Source: Spirochaetota bacterium (GTDB lineage: Bacteria; Spirochaetota; Spirochaetia; Treponematales; Rectinemataceae). From it: 64,000 bases of DNA. The stretch is taken from contig JAPLSO010000033.1 in the NCBI GenBank assembly GCA_026398595.1, forward strand, positions 99,576 to 163,575. Reading direction: 5' to 3'. This document shows positions 28,226 to 38,046 of the stretch, in pieces. The stretch's first letter is position 1, and each line of letters begins with the position of its first letter. The notes beneath the pieces were generated by a model. The model was not told the origin of the DNA, searched no databases, and was given only the letters and a program-made list of their open reading frames with translations. Position numbers and translations under genes: made by a program.

Positions 28226-29942
28226 ACTCGAGCTCGATCCCGCCATAGCGAAGCTCTTGGAGTACGCTAAGGAAAAGAAGTCGATAAGCTTTGACGAACT
28301 CTCGGACTTCCTCCCTGAATCTGTCCTCAATTCGGAGAAGATCGATGCCATTCTCGCCCTTCTCGAGAGCAACAACATTCAGCTCGAGGAAGAGGATATA
28401 CAGATCGAGGATGAGCAGACGCTCAAGCGTGAGCTCGAGAACAAGAAGCTCGTCAACAACTCCAAGGAATCGGGCAGCGATGACCCCATCCGGCTCTACC
28501 TCTACGAGATCGGCAAGGAGCATCTCCTCACAGCAGAACAAGAGGTCGAGCTTTCCAAAATGATGGAGGAAGGCGAGGAGATCATCAAAGCCATTCTCAG
28601 GAAGTCGGGGATGCTCATTTCCGAGTTCTATATGCTCACCGTCAAGGCGCTCCGCAAGGAAGCCAAGGATACTTCGGGACAGCGCAAGGAGAACACGGAA
28701 AAGATTGCCGAGCGCCGGCGGCTCAACCAGTTCTACCGCGACATCATCCGTGACAACCTCCAGGATCTCAGGGAGTACGTTGAACTCAAGAAGAAAGTCC
28801 TGGCCAAGGGTGGGGACATCTTTGCCGAGAAGGAACTCGTCCAGCGACGCATCAAGCTTCTCGAAGTCATCAGACTCACCGAAGTTCATCCCGAGGAGAT
28901 CAGTTCATTCTCCGAAAAGTTCATCAACGCGGCAAAGAAGATCAGCAAATATCGCAGGGAACAGGACAGGATACAGCGCATCCTCCAGATTTCGTCCCTG
29001 AAGGACATTCGGACCCTGGGCCGGAACCTCACCATCAAGGAAAAACGTGAGGCCATCGAGGAACAGCTAGGTCTGCCCTCGGAGGAGATCAAGGAGAAAA
29101 TCCGCCAGCTCCAGGTCACCGATAAAAAGCTCAAGGAGCTCGAGTCGACCTTCGAAGCCGACTGCGACCAGATCATCGCCATGGCCAAGGACATCAACCG
29201 CGGCAGGAAGATGATGAAGAGCGCCAAGGACAGGCTCATCAAGGCCAACCTGCGCCTTGTCGTCTCTATAGCCAAGAAGTACACAAACAGAGGCCTGCAC
29301 TTCTTCGATCTAGTTCAGGAAGGTAATATAGGCCTCATCAAGGCGGTCGAGAAGTTCGAATACCGCAAGGGCTACAAGTTCTCGACCTATGCCACCTGGT
29401 GGATCCGGCAGGCGATAACACGATCCATTTCCGATCAAGCGCGGACGATCCGCGTTCCCGTCCACATGATCGAACAGATCAACAAAGTTGTCAGGGAATC
29501 GCGGCAGCTCATGCAGAAACTGGGACGGGAGCCAACGGACGACGAGATCGCCGGTCAGCTGGGTTGGCCCGTCTCACGCGTCAAGAGCGTCAAGAACGTT
29601 GCCCGCGAGCCTATTTCCCTCGAGACACCGATTGGTGAGGATGAGGATTCCCTCCTCGGTGATTTCATCGAGGATAAGGAGATCGAGAATCCCTCGATCC
29701 AGACCGATTACAAACTCCTCCAGGAGCAGATCAAGATGGTGCTTTCAACCCTGCCGCCTCGGGAGCAGGAGGTTTTACGGATGCGTTTCGGGCTTGATGA
29801 TGGGTACTCCCTCACTCTCGAGGAGGTTGGTCTCTATTTCAACGTGACGAGGGAGAGGATTAGGCAGATCGAGGCCAAAGCGCTCAAGAAACTGCGGCAC
29901 TTTAAGCGGAGCCAAAAGCTCCGAGATTACATGGATCACTAA
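28209..29942 (+). CDS. rpoD: RNA polymerase primary sigma factor (sigma-70)
   Basis: [78 protein letters not shown]; region 4 HTH. Start may be 28218. Confidence 0.97.
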   Translation: MKSMNELELDPAIAKLLEYAKEKKSISFDELSDFLPESVLNSEKIDAILALLESNNIQLEEEDIQIEDEQTLKRELENKKLVNNSKESGSDDPIRLYLYEIGKEHLLTAEQEVELSKMMEEGEEIIKAILRKSGMLISEFYMLTVKALRKEAKDTSGQRKENTEKIAERRRLNQFYRDIIRDNLQDLREYVELKKKVLAKGGDIFAEKELVQRRIKLLEVIRLTEVHPEEISSFSEKFINAAKKISKYRREQDRIQRILQISSLKDIRTLGRNLTIKEKREAIEEQLGLPSEEIKEKIRQLQVTDKKLKELESTFEADCDQIIAMAKDINRGRKMMKSAKDRLIKANLRLVVSIAKKYTNRGLHFFDLVQEGNIGLIKAVEKFEYRKGYKFSTYATWWIRQAITRSISDQARTIRVPVHMIEQINKVVRESRQLMQKLGREPTDDEIAGQLGWPVSRVKSVKNVAREPISLETPIGEDEDSLLGDFIEDKEIENPSIQTDYKLLQEQIKMVLSTLPPREQEVLRMRFGLDDGYSLTLEEVGLYFNVTRERIRQIEAKALKKLRHFKRSQKLRDYMDH

Positions 29943-29954
29943 AGAGGTAGCTGG

Positions 29955-30884
29955 ATGACGACGATTGAGATGTTGGACAAGCTGAAGACATATCAGGGGA
30001 TTTTGAGCAAGCGCGTCGGCCTCGAGGAGGCTGTCGACCTTCTGCCCAAGACCATCGAAGCCCAGAACGAGATGCTCTCCCGCCTGCGGAAAACCTTTGC
30101 CGAAAAGGACGAAGCCTTCAAGCGTTCCGAGCAACTGGTGAGGGATCTGCGCCAGGGCCTTGCCGAGGCTGAGATGACGAGGGAAAAGGCCGAACAGCAG
30201 ATGGACGGCATCACAACCCAGCGCGAATACGAGGCCATCAACAAAGAGATCCGCGACGCGACGGAAAAAGAGCAGAACCTCCGCAAGGACATCCAGATGG
30301 AGGAGCGTAACTTCGGCGAGATCGAAGAGGAGCTGCAGAAGACCTTGGGCGGCATAGCCATGCTCGAAAAAGAAATCTCCGAAAAGAACACGGCCATCGA
30401 CGAGGAGAAAGGCAAAAAGCAGGAACTCGTCATCGAACTTAAGGCTAAAGAGGACGAGATCTCCAAGGGTATAGCCAGCGATATACTTTTCAAGCTCGAA
30501 CGTATCATCCGAAACAAGAAGGGTGTCGGTGTCGTACCTGTTCACGGTGTCGTCTGCACCGGCTGTCACATGATACTTCCCGCAAACTTCGTCAACGCGT
30601 TACGCGACGAGGAAAACACACAGGTCCATTTCTGCCCCTATTGTTCACGCATCCTCTTTTACGAGGAGACCGAGGAAGCGCCCGAGTTTATCGGTGACAT
30701 CGAATCGGGCTCACTCGCGGACCTGGCCGACTACTCCGAAGACGGAGAGGAAGAGGCCGATGCAGAGGAGGACGAGGACCAGAGTGAAAAGGACGAGGGT
30801 GAGAAGGAGTTCCCCCCGAGGAAGAATACGAGCAGGAAGGCGGCCTTCCCGAGGGACGATTTCACGGAGGATTCGGAGGAATGA
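29955..30884 (+). CDS. Coiled-coil C4 zinc-ribbon protein (CT398/CdsZ-like) with acidic tail
   Basis: Long N-terminal coiled coil; CTGCHMILPANFVNAL...VHFCPYCSRILF; Glu/Asp-rich C-terminus. Confidence 0.8.
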   Translation: MTTIEMLDKLKTYQGILSKRVGLEEAVDLLPKTIEAQNEMLSRLRKTFAEKDEAFKRSEQLVRDLRQGLAEAEMTREKAEQQMDGITTQREYEAINKEIRDATEKEQNLRKDIQMEERNFGEIEEELQKTLGGIAMLEKEISEKNTAIDEEKGKKQELVIELKAKEDEISKGIASDILFKLERIIRNKKGVGVVPVHGVVCTGCHMILPANFVNALRDEENTQVHFCPYCSRILFYEETEEAPEFIGDIESGSLADLADYSEDGEEEADAEEDEDQSEKDEGEKEFPPRKNTSRKAAFPRDDFTEDSEE

Positions 30885-30911
30885 GGCTCCGGAGCTGAAA
30901 CATGTTTTTTT

Positions 30912-31327
30912 GGAGCGGACGGCGCCGTCGCGGTATAGGGCGTTTATTGAGACGCTATATATCGAGGAAAGTCCGGGCTCAATCGAGCGCGATGCCGGAT
31001 AACATCCGGGACGCGGCGGGACCGGCAGTGACGCCAAGGCCCGTCGTGGACAGAGAGTGCCACAGAAAACATACCGCCAGCGATGGCAAGGGTGAAAAGG
31101 CGGGGCAAGAGCCCACCGCGCGCCCGGTGACGGGCGCGGCATGGCAAACCTCATCGTGAGCAAGGCCGAACAGCGATGGACAGCTCATCCGGCCGCGTCT
31201 TTCAAGACGCGGCAAAATCGCGGGTAGGCCGCTGCGACGCAGACCGGCGACGGTCAGCGCAGATGGATGACGGCGGCGCGGTTATTCCGCGCACGGAATC
31301 CGGCTTATACGTCCGCTCCTTTTTTTC
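30912..31327 (+). ncRNA. rnpB: RNase P RNA (bacterial class A)
   Basis: GAGGAAAGTCCGGGCTC, CACAGAAAACATACCG, GGCAAGGGTGAAAAGG, CAGATGGATGACGG, CACGGAATCCGGCTTATAC cores. P1 GGAGCGGAC/GTCCGCTCC closes the molecule and is followed by poly-T. Confidence 0.95.
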
Positions 31328-31433
31328 TTTGCGGATCAGGGCCAGTCCGCTTATGCTTACTATCCGGAACAGGATAGGGTATACTTGAAACAGGGTGGCA
31401 GAACGATCCTTTTCCATATCCGGGGTTGCAGCG

Positions 31434-32393
31434 ATGAGACGCAGCAGGAACGCATTCACTTTTCAGAGATTCAGCAATGTGCTGACACGAAAACCTTGGA
31501 TACTGCCCTCGGCTGTTGGCCTTTTAGCCCTGGTTGGAGTTCTCGTCTTCAGGATAGGGGGAAGAGGCGACTCCGAGATAAAAGGCGAGGCTCAACCCAC
31601 TAAATCCGCCGTCCTCGATGCATGGAAATCCCAGGACACGCAGAAGACCCTAGATATTTCCCGGGCTTCGTTGCTTTCAAAACCGCTGGATGCCTTTTTT
31701 CTCAGCTTCGAGGGTATATCGGCCTATTATCTTTCCACCGGCAAACCAGAGGGCGAGGAGCGACAATTCCTTCTTGACGAGGCAGTCTTGAGCATCCGGA
31801 AAGCCCTCGCCTCGCAAGAGAACATTCCCGTAAAGGCCCAGGTCGAATACGTTCTCGGCAAAGCCTATTACCAGAAGGGTGAGCCTTGGTATGACCTTGC
31901 GGTCAAATACCTTGAGCTCTCCAAAACTGCGGGGTATTCAGGCAAGGATACGGAGCAGTACCTCGGCCTCGCTTATGTAGGCTTGGGTATGCACGACAAG
32001 GCAGTCGGCCATTTCGAGGAAGCCCTTCAGAGTAACAAAAACGATCTATTGATGCTTTCAGCTGCGGTGAGTTATAAAGAATTAGGTGACGAGGTAAAGG
32101 CCAAGGAAATGCTCAGCCAGGCTGTCATCGCGGGTTCCGACGCCGTTGTAACGCAGAAAGCGCGATACTTGCTTGCGGAGATGGCCTATAAAAAGGACGA
32201 CCTGGCGGGCGCCAAGGCTCTTTACTCGTCTATAGTCGATGCCGATCCAGCTTCGGCCGATGCTTGGTACTGGCTTGGCGTCATCTACGACACCGAAAAG
32301 GATCCAATAAAAGCCAGGGCGGCGTGGCGGAAGGCGACCGCGATAAATCCAAATCATATTGAGGCGAGGAAGAAACTCGCCGAGCGATTGTAG
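31434..32393 (+). CDS. TPR-repeat membrane-anchored protein
   Basis: N-terminal TM (PSAVGLLALVGVLVF) then tetratricopeptide repeats (AWYWLGVIYDTEKDPIKARAAWRKATAINPNHIEARKKL). Confidence 0.82.
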   Translation: MRRSRNAFTFQRFSNVLTRKPWILPSAVGLLALVGVLVFRIGGRGDSEIKGEAQPTKSAVLDAWKSQDTQKTLDISRASLLSKPLDAFFLSFEGISAYYLSTGKPEGEERQFLLDEAVLSIRKALASQENIPVKAQVEYVLGKAYYQKGEPWYDLAVKYLELSKTAGYSGKDTEQYLGLAYVGLGMHDKAVGHFEEALQSNKNDLLMLSAAVSYKELGDEVKAKEMLSQAVIAGSDAVVTQKARYLLAEMAYKKDDLAGAKALYSSIVDADPASADAWYWLGVIYDTEKDPIKARAAWRKATAINPNHIEARKKLAERL

Positions 32394-32402
32394 GGAGGAA
32401 CG

Positions 32403-33446
32403 ATGGGCCTCAAGAATCTTTTCGACTCCTTTTCGCAGGATCTGGGAATTGACCTTGGCACCTGCAATTCCCTTATATACGTCCGCGGAAAGGGCATCGT
32501 GCTGAACGAACCTTCCGTCGTCGCGGTGGAAAGGGGCACCAACAGGCTGGTCGCTGTAGGTACTGAGGCCAAAGGCATGCTGTCGAGGACGCCCAGGGAC
32601 ATCATCGCCAAAAGACCCCTGAGGGATGGCGTGATAGCCGACCCCGACCTTACGGAGAAGATGATCAAGTATTTCATCCAGAAGGTCGTACCTAAGAATT
32701 GGTTCCTGAAGCCGAGGATCGTCATCGGCGTCCCCTCCTGCATAACAAAGGTCGAAGAGAACGCCGTCATCGATTCCGCCTACAAGGCCGGGGCGAGATC
32801 GGTCAAGGTGATAGCTGAATCCCTGGCCGCTGCCATCGGAGCGGGGATTCCCATCGTCGAGCCTGCTGGGCATATGATCTGCGACATCGGCGGGGGCACG
32901 ACAGAAATATCCGTCATCTCGCTCAAGGGCATGGTCGTCACCCGGGCGATACGCGTGGGTGGGGATGAGTTCGATGAAGCCATCATGCGGCACATCAAGA
33001 ACGTGCACAACCTGATTATCGGCGATCAGACAGCCGAGAGGCTCAAGATAGAAATCGGGAACGCAAGCCCCGAACGGACGATAGAGAAGGTGGAGATTAA
33101 GGGCAACGACGCCATCACCGGGTTACCGAGACGTTTCGAGGTCGATTCCGTTGAAATCCGCGAAGCTCTCATGCCATCAATCAACCTGATCGTCGAAGAA
33201 GTGAAGAAGACCTTGAGTGAAACTCCCCCCGAGTTGGCAGCCGACATCGTGGAACGCGGAATCGTCATGTCTGGAGGAGGAGCCCTCCTCAAGGGCCTGC
33301 CGAAACTGATAGCCAAAGAAACCGGTGTACCTGTCATTCTTGCCGAGAAACCCCTTGAATGCGTTGCCATAGGCGCTGGAAAGTACTTTGAAACAATGAA
33401 AAGCAGGGAAGGAGCCGATAGCGTCTACGAGAGCCTGAATCTCTAG
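32403..33446 (+). CDS. mreB: Rod shape-determining protein MreB
   Basis: [42 protein letters not shown]; actin-like ATPase. Confidence 0.97.
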   Translation: MGLKNLFDSFSQDLGIDLGTCNSLIYVRGKGIVLNEPSVVAVERGTNRLVAVGTEAKGMLSRTPRDIIAKRPLRDGVIADPDLTEKMIKYFIQKVVPKNWFLKPRIVIGVPSCITKVEENAVIDSAYKAGARSVKVIAESLAAAIGAGIPIVEPAGHMICDIGGGTTEISVISLKGMVVTRAIRVGGDEFDEAIMRHIKNVHNLIIGDQTAERLKIEIGNASPERTIEKVEIKGNDAITGLPRRFEVDSVEIREALMPSINLIVEEVKKTLSETPPELAADIVERGIVMSGGGALLKGLPKLIAKETGVPVILAEKPLECVAIGAGKYFETMKSREGADSVYESLNL

Positions 33447-33457
33447 GGGTTGCGGCT

Positions 33458-34339
33458 ATGCCAAGGAACAGGCGTGGACGAGGTTTTTCGGCTACGCATG
33501 GAATACCTCTTCTTCTGCTTCTTTTTTCAGTCATCCTCATATCCATCGCTACCAAGGAGATTGTAAAATTTCCATCGGCGATTGCCTCCACGGTAGCTGG
33601 AACTGCTCAGCGAGTCTTTTCGGTCGTAGGCGGCGCGGTTGGCAGGATGGTCTTCGCCATCGGGGAGCTCTCCGATCTGCGCAATCAGTACGACAGTCTG
33701 GCCGCGAAGATGGAGTCGTATTCGAACATGGAACGTGAATACACCGATATGAAGGCCGAAAACGATAGGCTCAAGGAGCAGCTCGACGTTTCGAGGAACC
33801 TTACAGCCGTCATAACTTCAGCCAGGATCATCGCCAAGGATCCAGGAAATATCTATTCCAGCTATGTAATCGACAAGGGGGAAGGGAAGGGGTTGGTCAA
33901 GGACCAGGCGGTGGCAGCCTTTCAGAATGGCATGGAGGGCCTTGTGGGAAGAACCCTCGACGTATGGGGCAGCACGAGTCTCATCCTGCCACTTTTCGAC
34001 CAGAGATTTTTCGTGTCGGCTCGTCTTTCGCGGACCAGGACCGAGGGACTCGTCAACGGTGGGGGAGGACCCGACGCAGCTTTGGAGATGCGGTATTTAT
34101 CGAAATTGAATGCCTCGGAAGTGCAGATCGGCGATCTTGTTGTCACAAGCGGTCTCGACTCGATCTATCCAGCCGACCTCGCCATCGGAAGAGTGAAGGC
34201 CATAAACCTGCCCGAATACTCGAGTTCGGCTGTCATCCTCCTTGAACCTTCTCTCGATTTCGCCAAGCTGGAATATCTTTTCGTACTTAAAAAGGTTTCA
34301 ACCGAAACAGCGGCCCAGTCCACCGAGAACACGAAATGA
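33458..34339 (+). CDS. mreC: Rod shape-determining protein MreC
   Basis: Single N-terminal TM, coiled coil, beta-rich C-terminus; located between mreB and mreD. Confidence 0.93.
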   Translation: MPRNRRGRGFSATHGIPLLLLLFSVILISIATKEIVKFPSAIASTVAGTAQRVFSVVGGAVGRMVFAIGELSDLRNQYDSLAAKMESYSNMEREYTDMKAENDRLKEQLDVSRNLTAVITSARIIAKDPGNIYSSYVIDKGEGKGLVKDQAVAAFQNGMEGLVGRTLDVWGSTSLILPLFDQRFFVSARLSRTRTEGLVNGGGGPDAALEMRYLSKLNASEVQIGDLVVTSGLDSIYPADLAIGRVKAINLPEYSSSAVILLEPSLDFAKLEYLFVLKKVSTETAAQSTENTK

Positions 34340-34845
34340 TAAAAACCATCTTGTTCGGCAGTCTGCTATCCTCGGTCCTGCTCCTGATACAGACGACGTG
34401 GCTCAAAAATGGGCTCTTCTGGAGCATCATTCCCGACTTCTCCTTACTTGTCATCATCTGGATAGGCTATAAGAACAAAGACAACCAAGGCACATGGACG
34501 GGTTTCGTAACTGGACTCGTCTGTGACCTTCTCTCCTCTTCACCTCTAGGTTATTTTTCCTTCATTCTCATCCTTCCAGCCTATGTCGTATCATTCCTCA
34601 GGCAGATTGTCGTCATGGATTCCTTCTTCATTCCCGTTCTCTTCGGCTTCTTCGGAACTATCGTCAAGGCCTTGGGGAGTCTGATCCTTCTTGGCCTCTT
34701 CGGTTCAGACAAGGTCAACGCCTACTCCCTCGGTGACATCAAACTCTGGGTGGAGGCTGCGCTGAACGGAGCCTTGGCGCCTATCGTGTTCTATGCCATG
34801 AGCAAGACAAAGGGATTTTTCATAACGAAAAAGGTGACGGAATGA
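34336..34845 (+). CDS. mreD: Rod shape-determining protein MreD
   Basis: Small polytopic membrane protein in mreBCD context; ATGA overlap with mreC. Confidence 0.88.
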   Translation: MIKTILFGSLLSSVLLLIQTTWLKNGLFWSIIPDFSLLVIIWIGYKNKDNQGTWTGFVTGLVCDLLSSSPLGYFSFILILPAYVVSFLRQIVVMDSFFIPVLFGFFGTIVKALGSLILLGLFGSDKVNAYSLGDIKLWVEAALNGALAPIVFYAMSKTKGFFITKKVTE

Positions 34846-34870
34846 AAGACTGGCCATTCCGGATACTCAC

Positions 34871-36730
34871 ATGAATCCTAAACCTGATTCTGAGTCGACC
34901 AAGACTGTTCTGCTCAAGGCCGCTGTCATCATCCTCTGCGGCTTATTCACGGTAAATCTGTTCTTTCTCCAGATCCTGCGTGGAGAGGAATTTTCCAACC
35001 GTGCCAAGAAATACGCAGTCCAGTCTGTAAAGCTCCCCGCCGCCCGAGGTGAGATTTACGACAGGGACAGAAACATGCCCTTCGTGACCAACGAAGAGGC
35101 ATTTTCTGTCGAAATCGTACCCGCAGAACTGAATTCTTCCGATCGGGAGGGGCTTTTCGCCAGGGTGTCGAATCTCCTCGGTATAGAGGTCGACGAGGTA
35201 TATAAGAAAATACCGGAGAAGTACTATCACCTGTACCAGCCGGTGACGATAGCCTCATCGGTGCGATATGGCACAATCGTCGATCTTGCCGAACACAAGG
35301 ACGCATACCCTGGCGTCTATTGGAATTCCCGGCCCACACGCAAGTACCTGGACGTAGGTTCCCTCGGAGAGATTCTCGGTTATGTCGGTGAGATAGGTCG
35401 GGATGAATACAAGATGCTCTATAATAAGGGATATTCCTCGGACGATCTCGTCGGAAAGGCGGGCATCGAGAAACAGTATGATTCATTACTAAAGGGCGCG
35501 GATGGCAAATTGCTGAAAACGGTCGACGTCAAGGGCAAGGATCTGGCCGAGGATAAGAGCAAGTTCGAGATGCCCCAGCCGGGCAAAGACCTTATCCTGA
35601 CCATAGACCGGAATATCCAGAAAATCGCCGAAGCAGCCTTGGGACAGCGGATGGGCTCCGTTGTCGTTCTTAAGCCTGCGACGGGGGAAATTCTCGCCAT
35701 GGTCTCCTATCCCTGGTATGACCCGAACATTTTCAGCTCGAATCTTTCGGGTTCGGAGTTCGTCAAGCTCCTGAATGACCCCAATAAACCGCTTCTCAAC
35801 AGGGCGATACAGTCCTCCTACCCGCCGGCATCCACCTTCAAGACCGTGCTCACGACCGCAGCCCTGGAGGAGAAGGCGATTTCGCCCACTGCCACCGTAG
35901 CATGCAAGGGCGTGATCCAATATGGGGGCAGAGACTGGAACTGCTGGATCCACAGACCAGGACACGGCGCCATCAATCTCGGCAACGCTCTCGCCCAGTC
36001 CTGCGACATCTACTACTGGACCATAGGGAGGGACTACCTCGGGGTGGACAACATCGTCAGCTACGCCGAGGATTTCGGCTTTGGCAAGCTCACCGGCGTC
36101 GATCTGCCGGGCGAGACTCCAGGCCAGGTCCCAACGCCCAAATGGAAGGAACAAACCTTCAACCAACGTTGGAGCCTGGGCGATACTATGAACTTATCGA
36201 TAGGTCAGGGCTATCTTCTCACCACGCCTCTTCAAGTCGCCGACATGATGGCCATGGTCGTCAACAATGGAACGATCTACAGGCCCCATCTGCTCAAGGA
36301 GATACGGGACCCCGAGACGGGCGCCATCATCCAGTCTGTCGAGAGGGAGGAAATATCACGCGTGAACATGAGCGCTTCAACCTTCACCACACTGAAGGAA
36401 GATCTGCGAGGCGTCATCACAAAAGGCACAGCTGGAGCTCCCCTATCGACAAAGGTCGTTCAGATAGCTGGTAAAACGGGGACGGCGGAAATCGGACTTA
36501 AGGATAGATGGCATTCCTGGTTCGTTTCCTTCGGGCCGTACGACGCGAAACCCGAGGATCAGGTCGTCGTCGTGACAATGATAGAGGCGAGCAATCCTTG
36601 GGAATGGTGGGCTCCCTATGCGGCGAACGTTATCTACCAGGCGATATTCGCCGGGCAGGACGCACAGACCGCGGCTAGGACTGTCGGCGTTTCCCTCTCT
36701 CAAACACATGTCCGGGGGAAAGCAGAATGA
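34871..36730 (+). CDS. mrdA: Penicillin-binding protein 2
   Basis: ARGEIYDRDRNMPFVTNEE; SSYPPASTFK (SxxK); KTGTAE. Confidence 0.96.
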   Translation: MNPKPDSESTKTVLLKAAVIILCGLFTVNLFFLQILRGEEFSNRAKKYAVQSVKLPAARGEIYDRDRNMPFVTNEEAFSVEIVPAELNSSDREGLFARVSNLLGIEVDEVYKKIPEKYYHLYQPVTIASSVRYGTIVDLAEHKDAYPGVYWNSRPTRKYLDVGSLGEILGYVGEIGRDEYKMLYNKGYSSDDLVGKAGIEKQYDSLLKGADGKLLKTVDVKGKDLAEDKSKFEMPQPGKDLILTIDRNIQKIAEAALGQRMGSVVVLKPATGEILAMVSYPWYDPNIFSSNLSGSEFVKLLNDPNKPLLNRAIQSSYPPASTFKTVLTTAALEEKAISPTATVACKGVIQYGGRDWNCWIHRPGHGAINLGNALAQSCDIYYWTIGRDYLGVDNIVSYAEDFGFGKLTGVDLPGETPGQVPTPKWKEQTFNQRWSLGDTMNLSIGQGYLLTTPLQVADMMAMVVNNGTIYRPHLLKEIRDPETGAIIQSVEREEISRVNMSASTFTTLKEDLRGVITKGTAGAPLSTKVVQIAGKTGTAEIGLKDRWHSWFVSFGPYDAKPEDQVVVVTMIEASNPWEWWAPYAANVIYQAIFAGQDAQTAARTVGVSLSQTHVRGKAE

Positions 36731-38046
36731 AGCGTTTTCAAATACCAAAATTCCTGGCTGAAATCGACTATCTCCTCTTCGCTCTCACTTTCCTCCTCAT
36801 CGGGATAGGAATCCTTTCCATAGCTTCGGCGGGAGTGGACGCCGAAGGCCTGCGATTCTCGTATGAATACATCAAGCAAATCATATGGGCAGCCCTGGGC
36901 TCCATCCTTTTCATCCTAACACTCTCCCTCGACGTCTCGCGCCTAAAAGACTATACCGTGTTCGTTTATCTCGCCATCGTCCTCGTTCTTCTGTATACGC
37001 GATTCGCCGGCCGGCTCGTGAATGGAGCGCGTTCCTGGATCGGCATCGGGGAATACGGCATACAGCCATCCGAGTTCGCCAAGATCGCAACGATACTCTT
37101 CCTCGCACGTTATCTGGAGTCGAACGAAGCCAGAACCAGTTTTTCAAGGCTCCTCGGCAGTGGAACTATCGCCGCTGTTCCCGTCCTTCTCATTCTTTCG
37201 CAACCCGATTTCGGGTCCGCGCTCGTCTTCTTCCCTATCCTCATCGTCATGCTCTATATGGGTGGAGTCGACACGCGATATGTATTCTTCATACTGCTTA
37301 CGATAGCCGCGACCTTCATCCTCCTCATCATGCCCCTCGCCGGTAAGTTCTTTTTCGGCCCACGCAATCCGATAGAGCTCCTCTACTCGCAGAGCGGTCT
37401 CCTCCTTGCGGTTTCGCTCTTCTTAATTCTCATGCTGGCACTTTCCGGGACCGGCTGGCTGGTCTTCAAGAAGAAATACTATTTCTGGCTTACCTATGTA
37501 TTCTCCGTCGTAGATTTGTCGATCCTGATTTCCTGGGTCGCAGGCAAGGTTCTCAAGGAATACCAGATCATGCGCCTCATGGTGTTTTTAAATCCCAATG
37601 CCGATCCCCAGGGGGCGGGCTGGAACATCATCCAGTCGGTCACGGCGATAGGCTCGGGCGGATTTTTAGGCAAGGGGTATCTCCAGGGTACCCAGAGTCA
37701 TGCCCGATTCATACCCCAGCAGAGCACGGATTTTATCTTCTCCATAATCGCCGAGGAATGGGGCTTCCTGGGCGTCTCCATTCTCATCGCCGTCTTCGGA
37801 GTGTTCCTCTATCGTATCGTCCTCCTCGTCGGATCGACCAAGGATAAATACTCGTCCCTCGTCTGCGCGGGCCTGTTCGGCATGTTCTTCTTCCATTTTC
37901 TGATCAATGTGGGAATGGCCATAGGCGTTATGCCTATCACGGGCATCCCACTTTACTTCATATCCTATGGCGGTTCATCGCTCTGGGCTGGTATGACAGC
38001 GGTAGGGATACTGCTTGGCATATCGGCCCGAAGGTACAGAATGTGA
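36727..38046 (+). CDS. rodA: Rod shape-determining protein RodA (SEDS family)
   Basis: SEDS topology; NGARSWIGIGEYGIQPSEFAKIATILFLARYL; GTQSHARFIPQQSTDFIFSIIAEEWGFLG. Confidence 0.96.
   Translation: MKRFQIPKFLAEIDYLLFALTFLLIGIGILSIASAGVDAEGLRFSYEYIKQIIWAALGSILFILTLSLDVSRLKDYTVFVYLAIVLVLLYTRFAGRLVNGARSWIGIGEYGIQPSEFAKIATILFLARYLESNEARTSFSRLLGSGTIAAVPVLLILSQPDFGSALVFFPILIVMLYMGGVDTRYVFFILLTIAATFILLIMPLAGKFFFGPRNPIELLYSQSGLLLAVSLFLILMLALSGTGWLVFKKKYYFWLTYVFSVVDLSILISWVAGKVLKEYQIMRLMVFLNPNADPQGAGWNIIQSVTAIGSGGFLGKGYLQGTQSHARFIPQQSTDFIFSIIAEEWGFLGVSILIAVFGVFLYRIVLLVGSTKDKYSSLVCAGLFGMFFFHFLINVGMAIGVMPITGIPLYFISYGGSSLWAGMTAVGILLGISARRYRM

Noticed and set aside
28080-28889. 269-aa ORF antisense to rpoD
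   Set aside because: Leu/Glu-rich mirror of the sigma-factor helices; no independent support.
30902-31388. Several short ORFs over 30902-31388 on both strands
   Set aside because: They overlap the RNase P RNA; not coding.
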